Source: Dialister sp. (GTDB lineage: Bacteria > Bacillota > Negativicutes > Veillonellales > Dialisteraceae). Taken from it: DNA of 7,430 bases. The stretch's first letter is position 1. Each line of letters opens with the position of its first letter. The translations under genes and the position numbers were made by a program. Below the pieces are notes generated by a model. The model was not told the origin of the DNA, did not search any database, and worked only from the letters and a program-made list of their open reading frames with translations. Positions 1 through 5,928 of this stretch are shown piece by piece. The stretch covers positions 1 through 7,430 of the forward strand of contig JAIJLI010000092.1 of assembly GCA_022722495.1 (NCBI GenBank). The letters are read 5' to 3'.

Positions 1-1196
1 ACTTTTCCGCTCTTGTCGATATAGCCGCGCTTCTCCGTGACGGATGTGACAGGCTCATCGTCGTATCGGCCGGGATACCAGATGGGCAGGCCGATGCCCC
101 ATCCCCAGCCCCATGGGTGATGGTGATGGCGGAAGGCAAGCCAGTCGCCCCATCCCCAGCCGATGCCGATGGAGATAGGAGGAAGGCTGCGGACGGCGTG
201 CGTCTCCACCTCGCCTTCTCTGACTTCGGCAAGACCGTCCCTGAAGGGGAAAAGCTGGTCGTAGTCTGCCATGAAGGCGATGGTGCCGTCAGGTCTGGCA
301 TAGCCGTTGCCGTCGATGGTTTTGACACCGGAGAGACCTTCGGAAAAGGGGGTCAGCACAGCTTTGAACTGCGGCTTTGCGGTGACGTGTCCTTCGGTAT
401 CGATGAATCCCCAGAGCTTGCTGTCGCCTAGGATAGCCGCATAGCCTTCGCTGAAGGCCGGCGAGACGGCTTTGTAAGCGGGAGGGATGATTTCCTTGCC
501 CTCTCTATCTATGTAGCCCCAGAGATTCTTCTGGTTTTTGACGGCGAGTCGTCCCTCTTGGAAGGCAGCACCGGTATCCTTGTAGATCGGGGAGACGATA
601 TAGCGGCCCGTCATGTCGATGACGCCCCAGCGTCCTTTTTCTTTGACGGCGGCGAGACCGTCTTCGAAGAAGCGCGCTTCCTGATAGACAGGCTTCACTT
701 CTTTTCCATCGAGCGAGAGATAACCATAGGTCGCGCCCTGCTTTACGATCGCCATGCCGTTCTCGAAGTCGGAGACTTGATCGTAGGCGGCACCAGAGAT
801 CAGCGATCCATCTTTTTTATAGAAGGAGATCTTCTTGTCCTTCCCACGGACGGCGAGAGCACCTTCTTTCCAGATGGAGCGGCTTTCATAGGAGATCGGG
901 ATGACTTCCTTTCCCGTGCGGGTGAAGAATCCGCGAAGTCCGCCTTTTTCTGCTTCAATGAGATCATCACGCCCCTCTTCAGAGAGAAGGTCCTCCTTCT
1001 GCTCGTCGGTCTCGGAGAGTGAGAGGCCAAGACGGTCATACGAGATCGGGATCACGACTTGGCCGGCACCATTCACTGCGCCCCACATGCCGTTCTCTTT
1101 GACTGCGGCCGTGAAGGGGAGCGTGGGTTCATTGGCAGAAACCGTAGCTGCTGCCAAAAGGGCAGCAAGCGTTAGGAGCAGTGTACGTTTTTTCAT
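1..1196 (-). CDS. Secreted WG-repeat protein, C-terminus beyond the window
   Basis: The gene reads leftward off the window edge; 398 codons are visible. It starts at an ATG (1194-1196) with GGAGG eight bases upstream. Residues 1-21 form a signal peptide: MKKR, then a Leu/Ala-rich core, ending VSA before Asn22, so the product is probably exported. The rest is a series of WG (KWG) repeats of the form 'GLAAVKEKGRWGVIDMTG', each with a Trp/Tyr-Gly-x-Ile-Asp core: WG at 38-39, WGVID 190-194, WGYID 226-230, WGFID 262-266 and RGYID 390-394, with more degenerate copies near 88, 157 and 297. WG repeats are thought to form beta-rich scaffolds; no enzymatic role is established, and nothing here points to a substrate. 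Residues about 331-387 are a Trp/Gly/His-rich insertion (GWGWG, HHHH) that splits one repeat unit. It is probably a single-gene transcript from the promoter at 1234-1262. The family call is secure; the role is unknown. Confidence 0.9.
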   Translation of the reverse strand, partial: MKKRTLLLTLAALLAAATVSANEPTLPFTAAVKENGMWGAVNGAGQVVIPISYDRLGLSLSETDEQKEDLLSEEGRDDLIEAEKGGLRGFFTRTGKEVIPISYESRSIWKEGALAVRGKDKKISFYKKDGSLISGAAYDQVSDFENGMAIVKQGATYGYLSLDGKEVKPVYQEARFFEDGLAAVKEKGRWGVIDMTGRYIVSPIYKDTGAAFQEGRLAVKNQKNLWGYIDREGKEIIPPAYKAVSPAFSEGYAAILGDSKLWGFIDTEGHVTAKPQFKAVLTPFSEGLSGVKTIDGNGYARPDGTIAFMADYDQLFPFRDGLAEVREGEVETHAVRSLPPISIGIGWGWGDWLAFRHHHHPWGWGWGIGLPIWYPGRYDDEPVTSVTEKRGYIDKSGK

Positions 1197-1233
1197 AGAG
1201 AGCACCTCCGGAAAGATGATAGATCCTATCCTC

Positions 1234-1262
1234 ATTATAGTCAAAGAACGAGGGGCTGTAAA
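1234..1262 (-). promoter_or_regulatory. Promoter of the WG-repeat gene
   Basis: On the minus strand, -35 TTTACA (1257-1262) and a perfect -10 TATAAT (1234-1239) are separated by 17 bases. The -10 lies about 38 bases before the start codon, and a strong terminator hairpin stands directly upstream, so the WG gene should be transcribed independently. Confidence 0.75.
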
Positions 1263-1270
1263 TCGAAAGC

Positions 1271-1303
1271 AAAAAAGCATTTTCCGCGGGGAAAATGCTT
1301 TTT
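1271..1303 (-). terminator. Strong rho-independent terminator, symmetric
   Basis: A 14-bp perfect stem (AAAAAGCATTTTCC at 1272-1285 with its complement at 1290-1303) has a 4-base loop and ends in a T run on either strand. On the minus strand it would stop transcripts coming from the DUF362 gene before they reach the WG promoter. No plus-strand gene ends here. Confidence 0.75.
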
Positions 1304-1360
1304 GATGCTATGGGGACCTATGGGGCGGCACGGACCTGGGGGGATAAGTTTGAAAGCAGG

Positions 1361-1411
1361 GAAGAGTAGCTAGTGGCTAGGGATTAGGAGTGACTAGTGA
1401 CTAGTCACTGG
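1361..1411. repeat. Degenerate AGTGACTAGT-type tract with a 14-bp palindrome
   Basis: Variants of CTAGTG/GTGACTAGT recur from 1361 to 1411, ending in the perfect palindrome AGTGACTAGTCACT (1396-1409). The 11-mer ATTAGGAGTGA here recurs on the opposite strand near 4923-4933, and GTGACTAGT recurs at 4755-4763, so this is part of a dispersed family found in both gene-poor gaps of the window. No coding potential is seen. Function unknown. Confidence 0.55.
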
Positions 1412-1423
1412 GATTCTCCGACA

Positions 1424-1572
1424 TCGTCATCTCGAGCGTAGCCGAGGGATCTTTACTGCACCGCAGGAAATCAGCATGCATGCGCCGAGGGAAAACGATG
1501 TCTTGGTGCTGTCTCACAGCAGGCAATGAGCGTTCTGCCATAGAGATTTCTCGGCTATGCTCGAAATGACGA
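1424..1572. repeat. Long interspersed inverted repeat (31-base arms)
   Basis: The left arm (1424-1454) and the reverse complement of the right arm (1542-1572) match at 26 of 31 positions. Both carry a core like TCGAGCGTAGCCGAG. The arms enclose an 87-base centre. Four of the five differences would be G-U pairs if the plus strand were transcribed; the fifth is a C-A mismatch. The arm resembles GTCATTTCGAGC-type intergenic repeats that I recall from other bacterial genomes, but this was not searched. No transposase or target-site duplication is evident. With the neighbouring tract and hairpin repeat it fills the 368-base gap between the two minus-strand genes, where I see no gene. Confidence 0.75.
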
Positions 1573-1589
1573 CGGCGCGAAGCGCTATC

Positions 1590-1639
1590 AAAATTCCGCG
1601 GCGCTTCTGATTATGATGCGCCGCACCCATCCCTTTGAA
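1590..1639. repeat. Dispersed GC hairpin repeat, copy 1
   Basis: AAAATTCC is followed by a 7-bp stem, GCGGCGC (1598-1604) with GCGCCGC (1618-1624), around a 13-base loop beginning TTC, then CATCCCTTTGAA. Copies 2 and 3 lie at 4884-4920 and 6251-6297. On the minus strand the stem is followed by GGAATTTT, so this copy, 48 bases past the DUF362 stop codon, could also act as a weak terminator for that gene. The right flank continues into degenerate TTGAACC units up to about 1668. Confidence 0.7.
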
Positions 1640-1672
1640 CCTCTTGAACCTATAGAACCCGCTGAACCTTTA

Positions 1673-2611
1673 TCATTCCATTTCGATGAGTTCATACTGT
1701 GGATTTCCCATCTTGAGCTCTTTCATCGCCTGCAGCTGATGGAGACCGTGGCGAGACTCGATGCGCTTGACGAGATCCTGATTCGAGGCGGTCTGATAGA
1801 CGAGGTCGACCGATGCCTGATCGATGGCGAGAAGGTCGGTCGAGGCGAGGATGCCGATATCCGGGATCGTCGGCTCGGCAGCGATGAGACCGGCGCAGTC
1901 GCAGTCGACAGACATGCGGCGCAGGACATTCAGGTAGACGATGTGCTTGCCGAAGAGATCAATGGTGGCTTTGGCGGATTCCGCCATGTTCTCCATGAGG
2001 AGCTCCTTGCCTGGCCAGGCGTTCCAGTCTTCCGGCTGGTTGTTTACATCGACGCCATGGACCTGGCTCTTGCCGATGCGTCCATCCGCGCAGCCGATGG
2101 CGAGATTCTTCATCGAGCCGCCAAAGCCGCCCATGGCATGTCCTTTGAAATGGGTGAGGACGATCATCGAGTCATAGTTCACGATGTGGCTGCCCATGGA
2201 GACTGTCTTGAAATGCTTGCCGCCACGGACCGGAAGTTCGATAGTCCCTTCTTCGTCCATGATATCGACAGGGCAGAAGGTCCAGCCATTCACCTGCAGG
2301 GTGTCGCGGTGCATCTCTGTCGTGTAGCGGTCTCCCTGGTAGAGCGTATTCGTTTCTACGATTGTGCTGTCCTTCACCTGCTTCTGAAAGGCTTCCACCA
2401 TGTCACGCGGCAGGATATTCGGCCCATGCTTTTCACCGGTATGCAGTTTGATGGCTACTTTGCCATAGATGGCATCATTGATCCGTGCGTAGAGCGAGAT
2501 TAGGTGCGCTGCATCGATCACGCGAGTGAAGTACACCTTGGCGCGACTGCCTTCTGCGCTTTCATCCACACGACGCGAGCCGATGACGGGAGCCTGTTTG
2601 TATGTTTCCAT
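1673..2611 (-). CDS. DUF362 domain-containing protein
   Basis: A complete 312-residue protein. ATG at 2609-2611 is preceded by GGAGG seven bases upstream, which settles the start; stop TGA at 1673-1675. The signature is in the middle: 'VLTHFKGHAMGGFGGSMKNL' (151-170) followed by AIG, and near the C-terminus 'GILASTDLLAIDQASVDL' (253-270), the conserved pattern of DUF362 proteins. The family is often annotated as iron-sulfur or ferredoxin-like because some members carry a C-terminal 4Fe-4S module. Here that module is absent: the only cysteines are 113, 174, 237 and 239, the last two in a VDCDCAG motif. No signal peptide or membrane segment is visible, so it is probably cytoplasmic. It has its own promoter and leader, and no partner gene in the window. 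The biochemical activity of the family is not established. The family call is firm; any redox role would be inference. Confidence 0.85.
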   Translation of the reverse strand: METYKQAPVIGSRRVDESAEGSRAKVYFTRVIDAAHLISLYARINDAIYGKVAIKLHTGEKHGPNILPRDMVEAFQKQVKDSTIVETNTLYQGDRYTTEMHRDTLQVNGWTFCPVDIMDEEGTIELPVRGGKHFKTVSMGSHIVNYDSMIVLTHFKGHAMGGFGGSMKNLAIGCADGRIGKSQVHGVDVNNQPEDWNAWPGKELLMENMAESAKATIDLFGKHIVYLNVLRRMSVDCDCAGLIAAEPTIPDIGILASTDLLAIDQASVDLVYQTASNQDLVKRIESRHGLHQLQAMKELKMGNPQYELIEME

Positions 2612-2636
2612 ATTGTATCCTCCTTCGATGGTTAGG

Positions 2637-2651
2637 GCTGCCTGTGGCAGC
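2637..2651 (-). other. Small hairpin in the DUF362 leader
   Basis: GCTGCC (2637-2642) and GGCAGC (2646-2651) form a perfect 6-bp stem with a 3-base loop, between the predicted transcription start and the ribosome binding site of the DUF362 gene. There is no T run, so it is not a terminator. It may stabilise the 5' end or be incidental. Confidence 0.35.
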
Positions 2652-2667
2652 TCCGATCTACTTCATT

Positions 2668-2696
2668 AGTATAGTCTGTATTTTCTTCAATCACAA
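2668..2696 (-). promoter_or_regulatory. Promoter of the DUF362 gene
   Basis: On the minus strand, -35 TTGTGA (2691-2696) and -10 TATACT (2668-2673) are spaced by 17 bases, giving a leader of roughly 50 bases before the ATG at 2611. Confidence 0.6.
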
Positions 2697-2786
2697 ATGC
2701 TTTTGGCGAATGAGCATGGAAGCGGGAAAAGCATGGGAAAGCCCGGGCGGCGCTCTGCGAAGGAGAACCGATGGGATGGAGATCAC

Positions 2787-2817
2787 AAAAAAACGCCCAT
2801 GCATACACATGGGCGTT
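2787..2817 (-). terminator. Rho-independent terminator of tRNA-Thr
   Basis: On the minus strand a 10-bp stem (AACGCCCATG with CATGGGCGTT, 2792-2817) with a 6-base loop runs into seven T residues (2787-2793). It begins 8 bases after the tRNA-Thr CCA end. Confidence 0.85.
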
Positions 2818-2824
2818 CATGTTC

Positions 2825-2900
2825 TGGAGCCGGCAACAGGATTTGAACCTGCGACCTACGCATTACGAATGCGCCGCTCTACCAGCTGAGCTATACCGGC
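2825..2900 (-). tRNA. tRNA-Thr (anticodon CGU)
   Basis: A 76-base cloverleaf on the minus strand. The acceptor stem GCCGGTA pairs with TGCCGGC (one G-U). The D arm contains AGCTCAGCTGGTAGAGC and the T arm GCAGGTTCAAATCCTGT. The anticodon loop TTCGTAA sits on the GCGCA/TGCGT stem, giving anticodon CGU, which reads ACG (Thr). CCA is encoded (2825-2827). It has its own promoter and terminator, so it is a single-gene transcript diverging from the tRNA-Pro/Gly unit. Confidence 0.95.
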
Positions 2901-2913
2901 ATTGACATGAAAT

Positions 2914-2943
2914 ATTGTAACAAATGGAGTGGGGGTTTGTCAA
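2914..2943 (-). promoter_or_regulatory. Promoter of tRNA-Thr
   Basis: On the minus strand, a perfect -35 TTGACA (2938-2943) and -10 TACAAT (2914-2919) with an 18-base spacer. The -10 ends 13 bases before the mature tRNA, leaving a very short leader. Confidence 0.75.
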
Positions 2944-3051
2944 ATAAATTTTGCTATTTCAGAGCAGGCTGCGCGTTTTCCAGGGACCATGCCGAGAGTA
3001 TGCGCCTGTAAGAAGGAAACAGGATATGCGTCATGGGCTTTTAAAAATGTA

Positions 3052-3080
3052 TTGACAAATCCGAATTTCCGTGCTATAAT
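3052..3080 (+). promoter_or_regulatory. Perfect consensus promoter of the tRNA-Pro/Gly unit
   Basis: TTGACA (3052-3057) and TATAAT (3075-3080) both match consensus exactly, with a 17-base spacer. tRNA-Pro begins 12 bases after the -10. Such strength is usual for stable-RNA genes. Confidence 0.9.
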
Positions 3081-3092
3081 TCTAAACATTGT

Positions 3093-3169
3093 CGGGGCAT
3101 AGCGCAGTTTGGTAGCGCACTTGGTTCGGGACCAAGGGGTCGCAGGTTCAAATCCTGCTGCTCCGACCA
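3093..3169 (+). tRNA. tRNA-Pro (anticodon CGG)
   Basis: A 77-base cloverleaf. Acceptor CGGGGCA pairs with TGCTCCG (one G-U). Anticodon stem CTTGG/CCAAG encloses loop TTCGGGA, giving anticodon CGG, which reads CCG (Pro). T arm GCAGGTTCAAATCCTGC; CCA encoded at 3167-3169. It is cotranscribed with tRNA-Gly, which follows after 7 bases. Confidence 0.96.
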
Positions 3170-3176
3170 TTTTTAT

Positions 3177-3250
3177 GCGGGTGTAGCTCAATGGTAGAGC
3201 GCCAGCCTTCCAAGCTGGTTACGAGGGTTCGATTCCCTTCACCCGCTCCA
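3177..3250 (+). tRNA. tRNA-Gly (anticodon UCC)
   Basis: A 74-base cloverleaf. Acceptor GCGGGTG pairs perfectly with CACCCGC; discriminator T, then encoded CCA at 3248-3250. Anticodon stem CCAGC/GCTGG encloses loop CTTCCAA, giving anticodon UCC, which reads GGA and probably GGG. It is second in the tRNA-Pro/Gly transcript, with a terminator-like hairpin 8 bases downstream. Confidence 0.96.
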
Positions 3251-3258
3251 GAAACGAT

Positions 3259-3281
3259 CCGCTCTTGGGGCGGGCTTTTTT
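3259..3281 (+). terminator. Terminator of the tRNA-Pro/Gly unit
   Basis: CCGCTC (3259-3264) pairs with GGGCGG (3268-3273), including one G-U, around a 3-base loop. GC and six T residues (3276-3281) follow. The stem is short but correctly placed. Confidence 0.65.
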
Positions 3282-3414
3282 ATTGCCTGAAATGACTGGC
3301 GTCTGCCTTTCGTGCATCCAAGGGAAAGGAAGCTCCCGCGATTTTCCGGCATTTCCTTATACCCGTTTCCGAAATATGATAAGATAGTAGCAATAGCAGT
3401 GGAGGTGGATCACG

Positions 3415-4749
3415 ATGGCATACACAGAAGCGGAATTGATCGGTCAGCTGGAGAAGGATCTCGCGCGTCCGGGTGAGCTGTATGTAAAGGACTATATACA
3501 AGAGGGCGGGGCGGCGAGTGATACAGGACGCTCCTATGAGGACATCATCAGCACGTATCTCGTCTCTCACGCAGAAGCACTGAAAATGACGGATACGAAT
3601 TGGGGCATGGTGCATACCGCTATCGGCAAGACTTCCGAGCGAGGGAGCCGCATGGCGCAGAAGCTGCTTTTAGAAAAGGACTTTTTCCATGCCATTCCGC
3701 TAGACGGAGATGTGCGTCTGACAGATGGGACGATGGCGGAAATCGGATACTTTGATTTTATGACGCTCGATAAAGAAGGAAAGGGCCTCACACTCTTTGA
3801 GATCCGGCCATATCCGGAAAAAGAAAAGCCGCTTTCGCGTCTCCTTCGCTGCTGGAGCCTCAAAACTTCACTGAACAAAGCGCTTCTTTTGCAGATGCTC
3901 GGCATGGAAAAGCTGCCGCGGATCTCCATCGTGACGCTCATCACCGGCGGAGGAAGTGATCACTTCACGCCTGCGGGGAGACAGCCGGTGCCTCTTCCTT
4001 TGAAGCAGCTGGGCGGTATGCTCGGCGTTTTTTGCCTTTATCTCTTCCACGGCTTGTACGGCATCCCCGTGAGCGGAGCGCAGGCTCCGGCGCAGATGAC
4101 GCGCGCGGAGCTGATCTTGCTCCTGGAAAAAGATGCCAAGCATCCGGAGCTTCTGTATCAGAAGGACTATATCAATCGATTCGGCCTCACGGCGGATACG
4201 AAGGAGCCGTACGCGGCTGTCGCAGCCGGCTGGCTCACTGGGCATCGGGATCTGTGGATGGGGGTGGCGCATGGTCTTTACCGATTGGTCGAAGGGAATC
4301 GCGTCAGCATCATGATGAAGGATCCCGATCTCCAAAGGATCCGCAAGCAGCGCGTCTTTCCGCCTTTTGGCGAAGTGCTGCCTGTCGCGCTCGTGCTTTT
4401 GGGAAATCGGTCGCAGGAGCTAGGACGCCCCTCCATGCTGCTCTATGATGGAAATCCGTCAGGGGTGGGGACGTACTCTCTCGTGAGAGCGCTCGAAAGG
4501 GTCGATCCGTCCGACAGCCTGCTTCGGAGCGTACTTCGCGCGTTCACGCATCTCGTGCTGGTCGATCGGAAGAAGCTGATGGCAGATCTTCGGCTACCGG
4601 AGGAAACGACGATGGAGGTACGTCTCGTCGTAGGAAAGGGGATGCAGTACGACCTCTTTTTGCGGGATCTCCCCTTCGTAGAGCCGCTCATGAAGGCCAT
4701 GGGCATCGGACTCATCACGATGGGAGAAGGATATGAGGCGATGTATTGA
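3415..4749 (+). CDS. Unrecognised 444-residue protein with an internal duplication
   Basis: I do not recognise this family. The ATG at 3415 has GGAGG at 3401-3405; the stop is TGA at 4747-4749. The protein is two related halves. Residues 4-55 align without gaps to 229-280, an offset of 225, about half the length. The first 26 positions are the strongest, with 16 identities: 'TEAELIGQLEKDLARPGELY' continuing KDYIQ, against 'TRAELILLLEKDAKHPELLY' continuing KDYIN. Later segments look more weakly related: NWGMVHTAIG (62-71) against LWMGVAHGLY (280-289), each followed by a charged helix and alternating hydrophobic strands. No signal peptide is visible. A short hydrophobic stretch at 201-218 joins the halves and is more likely buried than membrane-spanning. 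No catalytic motif could be assigned. No clear promoter was found; a TATGAT at 3375-3380 lacks a convincing -35. It stands alone, between the tRNA genes and a repeat-rich gap. That it is a real gene is well supported; its function is unknown. Confidence 0.85.
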   Translation: MAYTEAELIGQLEKDLARPGELYVKDYIQEGGAASDTGRSYEDIISTYLVSHAEALKMTDTNWGMVHTAIGKTSERGSRMAQKLLLEKDFFHAIPLDGDVRLTDGTMAEIGYFDFMTLDKEGKGLTLFEIRPYPEKEKPLSRLLRCWSLKTSLNKALLLQMLGMEKLPRISIVTLITGGGSDHFTPAGRQPVPLPLKQLGGMLGVFCLYLFHGLYGIPVSGAQAPAQMTRAELILLLEKDAKHPELLYQKDYINRFGLTADTKEPYAAVAAGWLTGHRDLWMGVAHGLYRLVEGNRVSIMMKDPDLQRIRKQRVFPPFGEVLPVALVLLGNRSQELGRPSMLLYDGNPSGVGTYSLVRALERVDPSDSLLRSVLRAFTHLVLVDRKKLMADLRLPEETTMEVRLVVGKGMQYDLFLRDLPFVEPLMKAMGIGLITMGEGYEAMY

Positions 4750-4790
4750 GGGAAGTGACTAGTATGGCGATTTGTTAACTTCTGGACTTA

Positions 4791-4807
4791 GTGAGAAGTG
4801 AGAAGTG
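4791..4807. repeat. GAGAAGT tandem units, left arm
   Basis: GTGAGAAGTGAGAAGTG is a short tandem of a 7-base unit. Related GAGGAGT units lie on the opposite strand at 4923-4952, so the two tracts face each other across the second hairpin-repeat copy. Part of the 365-base gene-free gap 4750-5114, where I see no coding sequence. Confidence 0.5.
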
Positions 4808-4883
4808 CTGGAAGGGGCACACCATTCATATAGTGTTCCAACACCCCTCATTAAATAAAACAGTTTTTCCAATAATTTATATA

Positions 4884-4920
4884 AAACTCCGCGGCGCTTC
4901 CTCATTTTATGCGCCGTACC
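4884..4920. repeat. Dispersed GC hairpin repeat, copy 2
   Basis: AAACTCC is followed by GCGGCGC (4891-4897) and GCGCCGT (4911-4917), pairing over 6 bp plus one G-U, with a 13-base loop beginning TTC. Left flank, stem and loop length match copy 1 (1590-1639). The right flank differs, passing into CACTCCT units instead of CATCCCTTTGAA. Confidence 0.65.
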
Positions 4921-4922
4921 TT

Positions 4923-4952
4923 CACTCCTAATTCCTCACTCCTCACTCCTAA
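4923..4952. repeat. CTCACTCC tandem units, right arm
   Basis: CACTCC, CTCACTCC and CTCACTCC units with intervening TAA/TTA. The reverse strand reads as GGAGTGA repeats, similar to 4791-4807 and to 1386-1393, so it belongs to the same degenerate intergenic family. Confidence 0.5.
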
Positions 4953-5005
4953 CTTGATTCGGAAGTTGACTTACATGCCGGTTATTTAGAAAACGCAATA
5001 CTGGC

Positions 5006-5043
5006 GACTGGACACTGGCTGCCAGTCATCAGTCACTGTTTTT
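5006..5043 (+). terminator. Imperfect hairpin followed by a T run
   Basis: GACTGGACACTGGC (5006-5019) and GCCAGTCATCAGTC (5021-5034) pair at 11 of 14 positions, with only one base between the arms, so the innermost pairs must open to form the loop. ACTG and five T residues follow. It could end transcripts running in from 3415-4749, about 260 bases upstream, and would insulate the promoter at 5051. It is also built of ACTGG/CAGTC units akin to the nearby repeats, so it may be only another repeat. Confidence 0.4.
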
Positions 5044-5050
5044 AAAAACC

Positions 5051-5079
5051 TTGAACCTTCCCTTCGTTCCCTATATAAT
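5051..5079 (+). promoter_or_regulatory. Promoter of the 228-residue gene
   Basis: -35 TTGAAC (5051-5056) and perfect -10 TATAAT (5074-5079) with a 17-base spacer. The -10 ends 35 bases before the start codon. The -35 lies in a TTGAACC sequence like the degenerate units at 1633-1668, so intergenic repeat material may supply part of this promoter. Confidence 0.7.
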
Positions 5080-5114
5080 AAGAAGAAATAAAAATGTAAG
5101 GAGAGCAACCATCC

Positions 5115-5801
5115 ATGGGATTTTTTGATAAAAAGCACGAATCCGACACCCCGATAGGAAACCTGAGAGCGCACATCGGTACCTACATGTACTTTGTCAA
5201 AGTGGGCAAGTCGAAGTTCAAGCACAAGGGACGCATTGGCGAGATCTTTGCGGATATGGACAACACCCAGTTCCTTTTCAATCAGGCGACAATGGGGACG
5301 ATGTATGATTTCAAAAAGAAACTCGACTATGCCCTTTGGGATGCAGCCGTTCATAAATACACCGAAGACATGGAAGCCCTGAAGGCAGAACTGCTCAAGG
5401 TCGTCGATCAGGAAGAGGCAGCGCCGAAGGAAGAAGCGCCGAAGGAAGAGGAAGCGGTGGAAGTCGCTCCAAAGGAAGAGGAGACAGGCGACTGGAAATC
5501 CTCCATCAAAGGACAGATGGCGGCTGCGGAAGAGAAGGCGAAGAAGGAAGCCGAGCGCAAGAAGCACGAAGCTGAGTCGGAGGAAGGCTTTGAGGTCGAT
5601 GCCAGCGAAGAAATGACCGAAGCCGACTGCCGCGAGCTCTGGCGCATCCTTCAGGGACTCGAAAGAGAATTCCAGGAAATGAAGAGCATTGCGGACGACT
5701 GGTTCACCGTACACGGTAAAGGCAATGGCTGCTTTGCCGCGCTCGCTATGATGGCTCTTATCCCTGTGGGCGCGATCTACGGGATCTGTCAGATGCTGTA
5801 A
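5115..5801 (+). CDS. Unrecognised charged protein with a C-terminal membrane segment
   Basis: I do not recognise this 228-residue protein. ATG at 5115 follows AAGGAGAG by about 10 bases, with a well-placed promoter; stop TAA at 5799-5801. Residues 1-97 look folded, with a basic patch 'KVGKSKFKHKGRIGEIFADM' (29-48). Residues 98-123 are low complexity with three APKEE units; the first two come from a 15-base tandem at 5421-5450. Residues 130-160 are a Lys/Glu/Ala-rich likely helix or coiled coil, and 165-200 a second acidic helical stretch. The last 23 residues, from Cys206, are hydrophobic with no charge and end the protein (IYGICQML). That arrangement, with no N-terminal signal, suggests a tail-anchored protein with most of its mass in the cytoplasm. 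It has its own promoter, and the SCIFF promoter lies between it and the SCIFF gene, so no functional link to SCIFF is implied. Function unknown. Confidence 0.8.
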   Translation: MGFFDKKHESDTPIGNLRAHIGTYMYFVKVGKSKFKHKGRIGEIFADMDNTQFLFNQATMGTMYDFKKKLDYALWDAAVHKYTEDMEALKAELLKVVDQEEAAPKEEAPKEEEAVEVAPKEEETGDWKSSIKGQMAAAEEKAKKEAERKKHEAESEEGFEVDASEEMTEADCRELWRILQGLEREFQEMKSIADDWFTVHGKGNGCFAALAMMALIPVGAIYGICQML

Positions 5802-5928
5802 ATGAGGAATGGATGTGCGGCACGCATTTGGATCCGCAGTACCTGATGCGTCTCTTCACCATGACGGTAAAGGAAAATGGACCGATGTGCCTGCCCGGCC
5901 CGCATTTCCTTATAATAACTTTTCTCGA

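Noticed and set aside
1361..1572. Repeat region considered as a CRISPR array or transposon remnant
   Set aside because: No regular repeat-spacer pattern, no transposase fragment and no target-site duplication were seen.
1613..2503. 296-codon plus-strand open frame
   Set aside because: It is antisense to the DUF362 gene, which has family motifs and a strong ribosome binding site; this frame has neither.
2602..3191. Open frames at 2602-2889 (plus) and 2940-3191 (minus) with peptides like GFEPAT
   Set aside because: They lie across the tRNA genes; the GFEPAT-type peptide is the well-known false translation of the T arm of tRNAs read on the opposite strand.
3742..3813. FDFMTLDKEG...FEIRPY segment considered as a PD-(D/E)XK nuclease motif
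   Set aside because: The expected lysine is Arg and the spacing and second motif do not hold up; the second half of the duplication shows no equivalent.
4813..4848. AGGGG/CCCCT hairpin after the 444-residue gene, considered as a terminator
   Set aside because: Only 5 bp with a long loop and no T run on the plus strand.
4986..5714. 242-codon minus-strand open frame
   Set aside because: Phe/Leu/Arg-rich antisense of the 228-residue charged protein; the plus strand has the promoter and ribosome binding site.
5811..5908. Two GATGTGC...GCATTT segments (5812-5829 and 5884-5907) considered as a direct repeat or leader element
   Set aside because: The matching ends are short and the middles differ in length; no structure or T run links them to regulation.
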